62,000 nucleotides of DNA, taken from Gnetum montanum. Taxonomy: Eukaryota > Streptophyta > Gnetopsida > Gnetales > Gnetaceae. Location of the stretch: NCBI GenBank assembly GCA_015680685.1, contig MNCI01034697.1:1987824-2049823 (forward strand), given 5' to 3'. Below, piece after piece: positions 11,221 through 21,309 of the stretch. Below the pieces are notes generated by a model that saw only the letters and a list, made by a program, of their open reading frames with translations, did no database searches and had not been told where the DNA came from. The first letter of the stretch is position 1. Each line of letters begins with the position of its first letter. The translations under genes and the position numbers were made by a program.

Positions 11221-12770
11221 CATATGATAACTAATCTTAGAGATGCTTCAAATGATCTTCTAGATGGTTTTCTATCTTTCAATGTTATGCAACCTCTTGT
11301 TCTTCACTACAAGTCCTTCATTCTCCAAGGCCAATGTGAAGATGTTCTTCCAAAGTACATAGGTCTTAGTATTAATGTGGAATGCATTCCACATGGCTTT
11401 ATTCTTTTCCATCTTTACCTAATGTTACTTAGCCTTTAACTGATTAATTACATCATCCTTGAATTAGCTAAGCTAGTGGATTATAAGATAATTGGCTATG
11501 GCATTATGTAACTTCATTTTACAACTACTGGTTTAACAACCCAACTTGATATAGTTGAGTCTTAGAAATGGCCAACTTGCCCTTTATTATCATGAGCTTA
11601 GACTAGATAGTAATGACATCTTTGGGGATGTCAAAGATTTCTATCATCATTAACTTAGCTGTAATAAGTCTATCTAAGACTTATTCATGCTATCTTGCAC
11701 TTATTATTCTCTTCCCTCTTGATCTGGCCCTTGTAGACACATGAATGTATCCAATGCTAATAAAGTATGAGATTGGTATTGCATGGAATTATAATGTTGT
11801 ACAAAATTCTATTTTCCATTACCTTTACAATATTTCCTTACTTTTTGTATGGCATGAAAACCACAATTTCCCCATCCCCTTACTCTAATATGATTAGGAA
11901 GTTTTCTTCTTTACAAGAGATTTGAAGATTCTCTTCTAGAAGGATCATAAGAACATCTTCCATAGGATTAATGTAAGTATAAGTAATAGTTTTAACAACT
12001 CTAAATAGGTTGGTGAAATTATCCTATTGCCAACTAATGGTCCTTGACACCTCCTATAAGTGGCTTCTAGCAAGAAAATAGTCCCTATTGTTTCTCATAG
12101 GTGCTTTTTGGCTTATGTTGGATGCACTTGAATATACATCCATACTTGTGATTCTAGTCATTGAAATAATGGCAACTATGATAGAACTTGATGTGGCTAT
12201 TTTGTAGGGGTTTGGTGGTCATGGCACTTTCTTCTATAGTTTGAAGGATGGGTTCACTTTTATCATCTACTACCAAGAAGCCATGGGAATCCTTTGGACA
12301 ACATTGTTGGCACAACAAGCTATTCCTTTCCTTTGATAGATTTTCTTGATTAAGCATGCGTAGAGAAGTCCCTTCTTACCTTCTTTAGTTTCTTTAAACC
12401 TCTTCTTAATCTTAAAAAAGATTAGTTGAGGTAGGTTGATAGGGAATCTCCCACCCAAAGTAAAACATGTCATGGTAAAGAAATATGTGATTTTACAAGG
12501 ACTATCATCAAATTTAGATAATACATGGTAATTTTAAAGTATAACTTCTTCTCCCTAGTAAAGGAAACTATACTCCTTATTTACATCATATTCTCATTCC
12601 ACCCATTCCTTTTTAACCTTAACATTTGAATTAGTGGACATCTCAACAAAATGTATCCCCACATTAGGAATCCTTAAGGTTTGGGCCATGGCATTAATGA
12701 AGTTGAAAATAGTAATGTTCTTCATCTTCATAGTTTCATCCTTCTAGTGATTGTTATAAAAGAGATACAT
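11220..12770 (-). pseudogene. Decayed minus-strand frame, probably retroelement gag-like
   Basis: A minus-strand frame can be followed with interruptions from about 12,760 leftward. It has INAMAQTLRIPNVGIHFVEM, then FTLGGRFPINLPQLIFF and KEGKKGLLYACLIKK, and lower down Lys/Glu-rich, possibly coiled-coil segments (LITAKLMMIEIFDIPKD). The G-G-R-x-P-x-N-L-P stretch resembles repeat-associated plant proteins, but I cannot name the family. A minus-strand LTR-like promoter at about 13,555 would lie upstream, consistent with an old minus-strand element. Stops are frequent and no product is expected. Confidence 0.35.
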
Positions 12771-14544
12771 CTTACCTAGAAATCATTTTCCATTGGTTGA
12801 AATGGTGGATCAAAGGGAAGAGACCTACAATTTCTCATGCACTTCCTAGGATGAAAACTTCAAGAAGAATCCAAAGTTAGATTTTGAAAGAACTATTTCT
12901 TGGACCTATTTCTCTCTAATTCTTGGCAGGAATGATTTCTTAAGGGATACCTTTATATTTGGTTGTGGTTAGGGTGCTTCATCCTACATGAATTTTCTAG
13001 TTTATAATGTGGGAGTCTACCTAGCAGACTCCACCTCTTACTCTTTCCTTATTAGTCTCATTGCATGAAACACTTGTTATTGTTTGTACTTTCATTCTCA
13101 TCCTTGTGTATCTCTTGGTATCTTCTCAAATAATTGCATGGAACTTCTATCTTTATAATACACTTAGGTATCATCTACAATCACATTGATGATCAATTGT
13201 TAGATTCTAAATATTTTAGAATAGTTTTTCCTTAATCAATCTTAGGTGACTATTTTTTATTGTTTCTAAGGTTCTACGATAACCAAATTATCTCAATTAT
13301 TAATTAATTTAATTATTTTTAATTTTTTCTACCTTAAATTTTCAACAACCAAGATGTTAGAAAATTTTTGAATCACATTCTAACTTTCTCCATGATTTAG
13401 AGGTCAACTCCATGAGCTCAAAGATTTTTGAACAAGTTGAAACTGAGGTTTGGATTACAAGATATGACTCTTGGAATGTTTTGTGCTTGAGAAGATAGTA
13501 AAATCTTATCTTGTTTAGAAGTGAAATGATGAAAAAATGATCAACAATTGCTACATATATATAGGCTTGTTGTATAATGTTAATGCTACAACATCAATGA
13601 TGCTATGTTGACTAAGCTTCCTACATCAACACTACAACATCGATGCACCTAGTTGAAACCATGTTTCACATTATTTAGATAGATTTTCAAAAAACATTAC
13701 AATTTTTTAAACATCATGAGTCGTAGAAGAGATTGCTAGACCTAAGTGAAGGATTAGAAATACTTAGAGATGGTTTAAAATGATGAAACAGAGTATTGTG
13801 AAGTTTAAAAATTAGTCATGACTTGGGATTTTTGGAGAGCTTAAACCATAAAATTAAATAAAATTGAGAAGAACTAGTTTGTAATAATGCATGAATTTAA
13901 ATGAGTAGCACCATGATATTTGGAAAGTTTGAGATTGATTCATGGACAATATTTTTAATAGCTATACAAGTGGATCCTTACCAAAGTAGGCTTCTCCCTA
14001 TAATGCTCTTGTGTAACCTTCTTACTAAGTGTCCATAGGTACTTAGAAAATTGAATGTTAACTTGATCCTTATTCCAACACATGCACACAACTATTATAT
14101 CTAGAATCATTTACTATAGTGAAAAAATAAATTTATAATCATATGTTATAGTGAGATGAAATGGAGTTGGAAGGGGTTGTAGATGTGAAACATGAGGTAC
14201 CTTACCATGTTCATAATGGATATTGCATGTAGAGCATGCTTATTATGATTAACATATCCATTCATTAGGACTCCAAACCAAGTCCATCTCTTGTACATTG
14301 ACATCACATTTCATCATCTTGGGCTTCCCACTATAAGACCAACTAGTCACCATATTTAAAACAATACCACTTCAACAAGAAAAAGTTTGGGAAATGTAAA
14401 TTAGAATTATGAAAGTTAATTAATTAACTATTAATGATTATGTTAATGTAAATTAGAGCACATTTAGGCATAGGTTACATATCTTTCTAGTTTTATAACT
14501 AATGCTAATTCCATCAAAGGAGTATCTTTAGACATGAGTCATAT
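12771..14544. other. AT-rich DNA with a possible minus-strand LTR promoter
   Basis: No coding frame is visible. On the minus strand, motifs like CATCGATGTTGTAG at 13590-13660 precede a TATA-like run, CCTATATATATG, at 13563-13553. This repeats the palindromes-then-TATA order of the other LTRs in the window. The right boundary is the start of the gypsy LTR at 14545. Confidence 0.35.
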
Positions 14545-14944
14545 TGAAACACCATCAATTTTGGGACTCCAGTGATTCAACACAATCCCAAAATTTTGGC
14601 AAGGATCGCTACAAGCGCGATGTCATGTTGGACTGTGTAGACAACATGGCACCTCGAAAGTCCTAATGCCTACAAAGTTACTTCCAAGCTTACTTGCCAC
14701 CCTTTGCAGCATAGTCAACGTGGCATCCAGCCATGAGGCCACTTTGCATGAAAGAGGCACTAGGGGTAGGCCGTACAGTCTAGCAAATTTTCTATCTCCC
14801 AAGCTGACAAGCTTGCTACACCCTCTAGCTTACCTAGCTTGACACTTGACTCGACTAATGGTCTACCCAAGGACCATGCTAGGAGCTATCAAAGGTGTTT
14901 AGGATGCACTAAACAGTTTGACAAGTTTTCTAATCACAGGAACC

Positions 14945-16160
14945 TGCTACACTATGCTATGCTGCATAGCATAGCAGGCCTTAAGGAGATTGATTGAACA
15001 TCAAAGATCTAGTTGACAATAACTCAGCTCCCCGGGGTACTTGCCCCACTTCATCCTTTATGCATGAGCAACACAATGTAGCAAAATTGGGCAAATTTCA
15101 TAAAAAATCATCTTAATTTGAGTGCTACACTGTGCTATGCTACATAGCATAGCGGGTTGCTAATGTGGCATTGCTCCCACTTAGACTATTTTAGCACAGT
15201 AAACACAATTGCCCATGCTTCAACCATAAAAAATGCTTATTCTATTGTCACACCAGGACATGATTGACATCCTGTGATAAAATGATTGCAAAGTAAGTTA
15301 GAATTTGGGACAAACTGGATGCTATGCTATGCTACGCTACATAGCGTAGCACAATGTAGCAGGGTCAGAATGCATGAAGGTCCTTTGCCAAGTGGTTCAA
15401 GCAAATGAATTGCACTTGGCCATGCTCCAACCTCCAAAACTACTTGTCCCACTTCACCCTTAGGTTCCAAGAAAAGTTTCTTGACAAAAAATTGTAGATC
15501 TAATAGGAATTCATGTCACACTGGCAGCTATGTTGTGCTACGCTACATAGCGTAGCGAGGACACAAAGTCCAAAAGTGTCCCAAGGATGAACTTCGTAGG
15601 TCCTAGGATCTTTCAACATGGAAGGTAGGGTTGTCAATTGTAGAAGTTGCTTACCTAGCCAGGCCTCAGACAGGTATCTTCAATTTTTAGGCAAGATTTC
15701 TTTCAAAACTGGTAGCTACGCTATGCAACGTAGCACAATGTAGCATGCAGATGTTTACGCTATGCCGATATGCTAGGCAGCATAAATAGCATAACACCCA
15801 TGTGGAAGCATCAGTACATCCCCGGTTAGCTCCAAAAATTGTTGGAAATGGTCATTTTTTCTTCGACATCTCTTCAATAGACAAGATCAACAAGTTTTCT
15901 TTATTTTGAACCCCCCTCTTAATTTCCAAATTTGTCCCTATGCTTGACCCTACTCACAAGAGTAGAGAAGATGTAGTCTTGGAGCACAGGTTCCACTTTG
16001 CATTCATTGTTTGCATTCTTTGTAACAAACATGGTAGTTCCCTGGATTCTAGCACATGCAGCTTGAACAGTATGGTCATAGCTCAGTAGGTTTCATGTCT
16101 AGCCTCATTAAGTTGTAGTGTAGTACATTAGCAGCGTAGCACACCAACATAACACTACAG
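14945..16160. repeat. Palindromic GCTAYGCTA...TAGCRTAGC repeats in U3
   Basis: There are at least five inverted repeats. At 14952-14974 11-bp arms (CTATGCTATGC and GCATAGCATAG) flank one base. Near 15140 the form is GCTATGCTA CA TAGCATAGC. Near 15330 and 15540 it is GCTACGCTA CA TAGCGTAGC. Both arms change together between copies, so the dyad symmetry is kept. The motif recurs in the LTRs at 20040-20290, 31080-31100 and 47100-47580. Confidence 0.85.
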
Positions 16161-16257
16161 CGTAGCATTACACAACAGTATGGCACATTCATGTTGGCAC
16201 CATTTGGAACCTAGGACATGTGGCATCCAAACCACGTCCTTCTCTTGCTTTAGGTCC

Positions 16258-16265
16258 TATAAATA
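16258..16265 (+). promoter_or_regulatory. TATA box of LTR W
   Basis: TATAAATA followed by CCCC, in a context (CCTATAAATACCCCAACG) shared with the LTRs at 20388 and 31193. It is the likely core promoter of the LTR. Confidence 0.7.
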
Positions 16266-16340
16266 CCCCAACGAACAATGTTCAAATGGTTGGATTTTGG
16301 AATCATCTTTCCTAAGGTTGGGCTTCAAAGGTTGACATTT

Positions 16341-16490
16341 TGGTATTTTGGCTTTCTTGCAATTGGCATCTTGGCATTTAGCTTTCTGGCGATTGGCATC
16401 TTGGCATTTGGCTTTCTGGCGATTGGCATCTTGGCATTTGGCTTTCTGGCGATTGGCATCTTGGCATTTGGCTTTCTGGCAATTGGCTTT
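16341..16490. repeat. 30-bp minisatellite, about 5 units
   Basis: The unit is GGCATCTTGGCATTT followed by GGCTTTCTGGCGATT. The two 15-bp halves resemble each other, so the array probably grew from a 15-bp repeat. The first and last units are slightly diverged. Because 30 is a multiple of three, the array stays open in several frames and produces apparent hydrophobic frames (period FLAIGILAFG) at 16278-16511. I regard those as a by-product. Confidence 0.92.
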
Positions 16491-16560
16491 GGCAAAGAGA
16501 CTGGAAAGTAGAAGGTTAACAAATAGTAAAATACCAATGGTATCACCTCTCAGATCTCTT

Positions 16561-16704
16561 CTAGCCTAGCAAGCACCAGCTGATTAGTTCCTATCAATAG
16601 ACCATTGGCAGTAGTCAAGGAGCTATGACCATACTGTTCCATTGTAAGTTGTGCCTATCCACACTGCACATCAGTTGTACACCTTCTCCAGCCAAACAAA
16701 GATC
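16561..16704. other. Junction between LTR W and element A
   Basis: A short stretch matching neither the LTR family nor the gypsy internal region. It marks the breakpoint where element A was truncated on its left. Confidence 0.4.
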
Positions 16705-18339
16705 AGATCCCTTGATTTTCCCTGTACGAACAATGTGGCATAATACAAGGGGCTCCTCAGGGGACTGTTGGCAGCTAGAGAACTGAATGTTCAACACCTG
16801 GTGATTCGAGGCGATTCGATGCTCATTGTCAATCATATCATAGAATTCTATGCCTACAAAGCTGTGCACCTGCAATCCTATTGCGATATGTCTAAAGATC
16901 TTTTGAAATAATTTACAATGACTAATGTCCAACATGTGCTGCGTAGTGAGAACATTGTAGCTGATGCATTAGCTACGCTAGCTTTAAATGTGCCACCACC
17001 TTTGTTTGCCACCTGGCCCACTTTAATGATGGAATGTACAGATCCTATCATCCAAGCAGTCCAAATTTCTTCTTTAAGTGTGGAAGGAATGCCAAAATGA
17101 TACAACAACATTAAAACCTACCTTCTATGTGGAAAACCACTGCACGAGTTGACATCTGCATAAAAGGATGCAATCTGCAAGCGTGCCAGACAATACGTCA
17201 TCATCGGACATAGCACTCTATGTAGGCACTCCTTTGATGGAGTATTGCTAACCTATGTTAATAATCACCAAGCATAAAGGATAGTTAGCGAAGTTCATGA
17301 AGGACTATGTGGAGGAGACATAGCCCCATGAGCCATGGCCACTAAAATTAGATGCTTAGGATATTACTGGTCATACATGGAATGATATTGCCTTACCAAA
17401 GTTAAGACATGTGACACATGCCAGCGTTACAAAAATCTAATACACATTTCACCAACTAAGTTGCATACCACAAAAATTACTTGGCCATTCCAACGATGGG
17501 GGGTTAGACATCATAAGTCCCATCAGGCCTAAGTCTTCTACAGGACATAGTTTCATTATCACTGCCACCGAGTACTTCATGGAGTTGGTCGAGGCTATTC
17601 CTCTACGAAAGACTACATCTCAATAGGTTTGCCATTTTATCTTGGATAACATAGTAACCAAGTTTGGGTTTCCCATGACTATTGTGATCAACAATGGACC
17701 ACAATTTAGTAGTACTAAAACCAAATATTTCTGTAATAACCTTGGTATTAAGCAATATTTTTCCTCACCATATTACTCGTAAGAAAATGGTCAAGTAGAG
17801 GAAACAAACAAGGTCATTATCAATTTACTGAAAAAGATGCTCAGTAGCAACAAGAAAAAATGGCATGAGAAAATCCTCTACGTGCTATGGGCCTATCGTA
17901 TGGCATACATAACAGCTATGGGTAGGATGCCCTATAGCCTAGTCTACGGATTTGAAGTAGTGTTGCCCCTCAAACTATAGGTTTTCTTGCTGTGGATGGT
18001 CCTCTCCATGGTTATAAATGAGACTCAAGACAATGAGTCTAGGATCGTAAAACTAGACTCAGTGGAGGAGAAGCGCATCTAGGCACTTAACAACATAAAA
18101 AAATATCAGGACAGGCAAAGGTAGAAGCATCATCACAACCTGCATCAGTGACCTATTAAGAAAGGATACTTGGTCCTCAAAGCCATTTGTGAGCCAGTGA
18201 GAAAATTCTTTGCAAGCTAGGAAGGCCCATTCATGGTCATCAAAGCATATGACAATGGAGCATTCAAGCTAGGGACATCAACGACAACGAACTTTCAAAT
18301 CTGGTGAATCATATGTACCTGAAGCAGTACCACATTTAG
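16705..18339 (+). pseudogene. Element A: second RNase H end and integrase (gypsy, Tat/Ogre type)
   Basis: The sequence closely matches 27500-29125 of element B and breaks off on its left inside the archaeal-type RNase H domain. The RNase H tail is near 16780-16990, with NIVADALATLALNVPPP. The integrase follows, with the zinc-binding H-H-C-C region (VHEGLCGGD, then CDTCQRY). A frameshift in a G run (GATGGGGGG) near 17498 breaks the frame before the catalytic core. The end, KQYHI then TAG at 18337-18339, matches B and C. Integrase would insert the cDNA. This copy is dead. Confidence 0.85.
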
Positions 18340-18369
18340 ATGTCAGCTAGGCTCAAACAAAAGGTAACA

Positions 18370-18750
18370 ATCATCCACTAAGATGTAAAACTGGTGCTAT
18401 AACAAACATCTGATATGACATAAAATTGGTTCCTTTTTCACATGTTCGCCACAACACTAAGTTGGTAAAGCTTTCAACTGTCCACCATGACGTGAAACTG
18501 GAAAGGTAAGTCAACGTCTACTGAGACGTTAAACCAGCATAGATTTTTCCTTTGGTCACGACACAAAATTGACACCCATAGCATGGTCTGCTGGGACCAT
18601 AAACTAGCTCTTCCACCGTCCGCTACGACGTAAAACTAGCACACTTTGGTTTGCCTAGACTTTAAATCGGGACCATGGTCCGCTGGGACTGAAAACTAGC
18701 AATGACGATCTACTAGGACCTAAAACTAAGATCTACCAACAAACCATCCA
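18370..18750 (+). repeat. Micro-hairpin array in the 3' UTR of element A
   Basis: About eleven copies of a small stem-loop followed by TAAACTGG or TAAACTAG. Examples: CATC cactaa GATG at 18372-18385; TGTT cgccac AACA at 18443-18456; ACGTCT actg AGACGT at 18514-18529; ATGGTC tgctgg GACCAT at 18583-18600. Stem bases change in pairs between copies while the loop stays near six bases. This is direct sequence evidence for conserved pairing. The function is unknown. Confidence 0.8.
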
Positions 18751-19920
18751 TAGAACAAGAGGACTTGATCATTCTTGCATGGCATCCCTATCAAACAAAA
18801 TGGGTAGAGCGTTGGAATAGAAGCAATGTAGCTACCCCCTGCAGCATTCTATTGATTCCTAATATATGCCTACGGGCACACTACTGACCCCTCAGAGATG
18901 CCATCGTAATGGTCATTCAGCAATTGCAGCTCCTAGGGTCACCATTTCCAGTTGGGGCCCCTAAGAAACTATGGTCATCCATAGCCTTGGTTGCCTCCAG
19001 CCGCCGCCATTGTTAGAATCTGGCTTCTCAGATTCATCTGACTGGTTCTTTGCTTAGTTAGATGGATAAGATGAACTTGGCTTTCAATGGTGAATTCCTG
19101 AACTGCAGTGTCAACAAAGCGATCCTTGTCTTTCTTGCTATGGCCCCCTGTTCATGGCCCAAGATCCCCTTCTTGCTTTGGATAGCACTTGTTTCAATAG
19201 CCTTCCCCAATGGTTAGGGTAATCCCTTTTGTTCCTTGTTCTTTGTTACATTTTACAAGTTTCTTACTACAACAATGTTGTTCGAAGGTGCATTCACTAG
19301 GAGAGCGAGGTGTCATAACATTCCAAGGTGGCTACTTGGGCTAGCCTAACTACTTGGGAGTGCAAACCCTACCTTTCCTTACCTTACTTTCTCCTTCCCT
19401 TATCTTTGTAACTATTCTTACATCCTCCTCCCGTTTGTACAGAATGTAAGCATACAAAAGGCCTTTCGCACATGATAACCATCATGTCCATGAACTAGTG
19501 TAATCCAACTCGCCTCATGGAATGCATCTATAGCCAAAAAAGGGGGGAAAATGCCAAGGAAAAATGGATGAAACACAACTTCTCTAGGCCATACGGGCGT
19601 AACAAAACTTGCCCAGGCATGCCCCACATATACAGAGCAACAAGGCAACCTCTCACGAAAACACCAGCGAGAAGTTATCTAATAACATGTTTGCGAGGTA
19701 TCCTACTCACACTTGAGTCTTCCCCGAACCTCCCCCTTTTACATTTGTAAAACCCCTCTTCAGCTCCGTATGCTCCCAACCTTCGCACTTCCAAGTTTGA
19801 CAGCACAACATTTGAACAGTAGCCGACAAATAGTGTTGGCATCTTTACCTCTATGGTGTTTTGCATTCTTTGTCGATGTCTCTTGGGCAAGACCTCCAAA
19901 CGTCAACAGAGAGGGGCCAT
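18751..19920 (+). other. Long 3' untranslated region of element A with purine tracts
   Basis: Between integrase and LTR this region matches 29560-30737 of element B. A perfect 7-bp hairpin, GAATCTG gcttct CAGATTC, lies at 19016-19035 and is kept in B at 29835-29854. A first purine run, AAAAAAGGGGGGAAAA, ends at 19551. A second, ACAGAGAGGGG, ends near 19916, four bases before the LTR start, and is the better candidate for the plus-strand primer. No coding frame here is convincing. Confidence 0.6.
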
Positions 19921-21057
19921 TGAAACACCATGAAATTTTGAGACTTTGATGATTCGGAAAAGTCTCGACATCTGAGCAGTGGAAGCACTGAAATTAGTGC
20001 ACATTTTAGCAAGTTTTTGGCTAAGGGCCTACTATTCTATGCTATGCAGCTCAGCGTAGTAGACTTTAGGAGGACGGAACACAACAAGGGATGCACAGTG
20101 ACAACACTTCAACTTCGCAAGTTCAACATGCTCCAGAATCCTAACTTTGTGTGTGTTACACCACATTATGCTACGTAGCATAGCACAATGTAATGCTAGT
20201 AGCATAGTTGATGTAGTGGAAAAAAAATCTCTCAATGCTAAAGACAAGGGTGATTACACTATACTACGCTTTAGAGCATAGCACAACGTAGCATCACTAG
20301 CTTTGGCTGCAACATGTCAGGTCAATGACATTCTATGGGCCCAGGACACATGTCATCTAAATCATGTTCTTCTTCTAATCCTAATCTTATAAATACCCCA
20401 ATGGACAATGCTCAAAGGGTTGGCAAAATTTTGACAAAATTTTTGCAAAAAGACAAGAGGAGTAAGCAATAGAAAGAGCATCGAGGGTGATAGAAAGGAG
20501 CTTCTTTTTGGTTAGAGATTTCAATTCAGCAAACATCTTACTTCGAGCTTGACTCCCTTGCGCCCAGATTGGCTAGTGAACAAGGTAGACTGGCCTTTTC
20601 TTGTTTAATCTCTAAATAGGTTCTTGTTGGTGGCAGATACTTCGTTCAAACCGGAGTCTGCTTGCAAATCCTGTTGTATTCATCATATTTATCTATAAGA
20701 GAAATCCCAGATCTCGAGATCATGCATTCTCCAAATTCAATTCATTACACCATGTTTACATTGATTCTATAGTCATTTTGCATAGTTTACATTGTTTTCA
20801 TTTCCTTCAAGATCCGATCTTGGAGTAGATCGCGTTTTCTTGTCAATCGATATTATATTCCCATATTAGATCGTCACCTCGTTACACAATTGTTAATGAG
20901 TTTACTAACTAAGTATGTCCCTGTCTAATCGAAAAGACCATTCAAGGCACCTCAGATTTTTTTTCTCTAGCATGACCCTCACATGGATCCGGGGTTGGAA
21001 CTATGTACACAGAAATCCTCTCGGTGTTTCCAACAACAAACTTTTTCCGTCGTTACA
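19921..21057 (+). repeat. Gypsy LTR X (3' LTR of A and 5' LTR of B)
   Basis: This 1,137-bp LTR starts TGAAACACC and ends TTACA at 21057. The start is where similarity with the unrelated flanks of the LTRs at 14545 and 46901 begins. The end is where similarity with 31861 stops. It contains U3 palindromes at 20040-20290 (CTACGTAGCATAGC), TATAAATA at 20388-20395 and an expected transcription start some 25-35 bases beyond. It follows the 3' UTR of A and precedes the leader of B, so the two elements share it. Confidence 0.88.
20388..20395 (+). promoter_or_regulatory. TATA box of LTR X
   Basis: TATAAATA followed by CCCC, conserved at the same place in the LTRs at 31193 and 47669. It would drive the genomic RNA of element B. 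Confidence 0.8.
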
Positions 21058-21309
21058 GTTTTCTGGCACTAGAAGGGCCTGAACCTCCAATCTGTGTTTT
21101 ACAGATAGTCATGTAAGCTTTCTATACCCATTATTGACTAGCGTAAACATGATATCCCTATGGTTTTTTATGTGATCATGTGGTATAGATTGGTCGCTCT
21201 GACAATTCCTCTGGAATCCAGCAGGATAAAAAGCCCACATTTGCCTTTAGCCCCCTTTTATCTTTATGATCTTTATCCTCCTTATCATTCCCTTCTAACT
21301 GCATAGAGA
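21058..21309 (+). other. Leader of element B with probable primer-binding site
   Basis: Immediately after the LTR end comes GTTTTCTGGCACTAGAAGGG. The related element at 48378 has ATTTCCTGACGCTAGAAGG at the same place. TGGCRCTAGAAGG is therefore the likely primer site; I cannot name the tRNA. The leader continues for about 250 bases to the gag ATG at 21310 and matches the leader of C. Confidence 0.6.

Larger units (their letters stand above)
14545..16560 (+). repeat. Diverged, truncated gypsy LTR (W)
   Basis: It starts TGAAACACCATCAATTTTG, the same first bases as the LTRs at 19921 (TGAAACACCATGAAATTTTG) and 46901. Similarity to the sequence before each LTR stops exactly there, which fixes the start. 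It shares the palindromic U3 and the stretch around GGACATGTGGCATCC that leads to the TATA box at 16258-16265. After the TATA it departs from the other LTRs and carries a minisatellite. I see no usual LTR end or primer site, so its 3' part is rearranged or lost before element A begins near 16705. Confidence 0.7.

Noticed and set aside
16278-16511. Hydrophobic 77-residue frame with a 10-residue repeat
   Set aside because: It is read through the 30-bp minisatellite, which is open in several frames on both strands. The pattern follows from the DNA repeat and has no start context or relatives.
19552-19920. LTR start at TGCCAAGG directly after the AAAAAAGGGGGGAAAA run
   Set aside because: The LTRs at 14545 and 46901 show no similarity upstream of TGAAACACC, so the LTR begins at 19921 and this 370-bp piece belongs to the internal 3' region.
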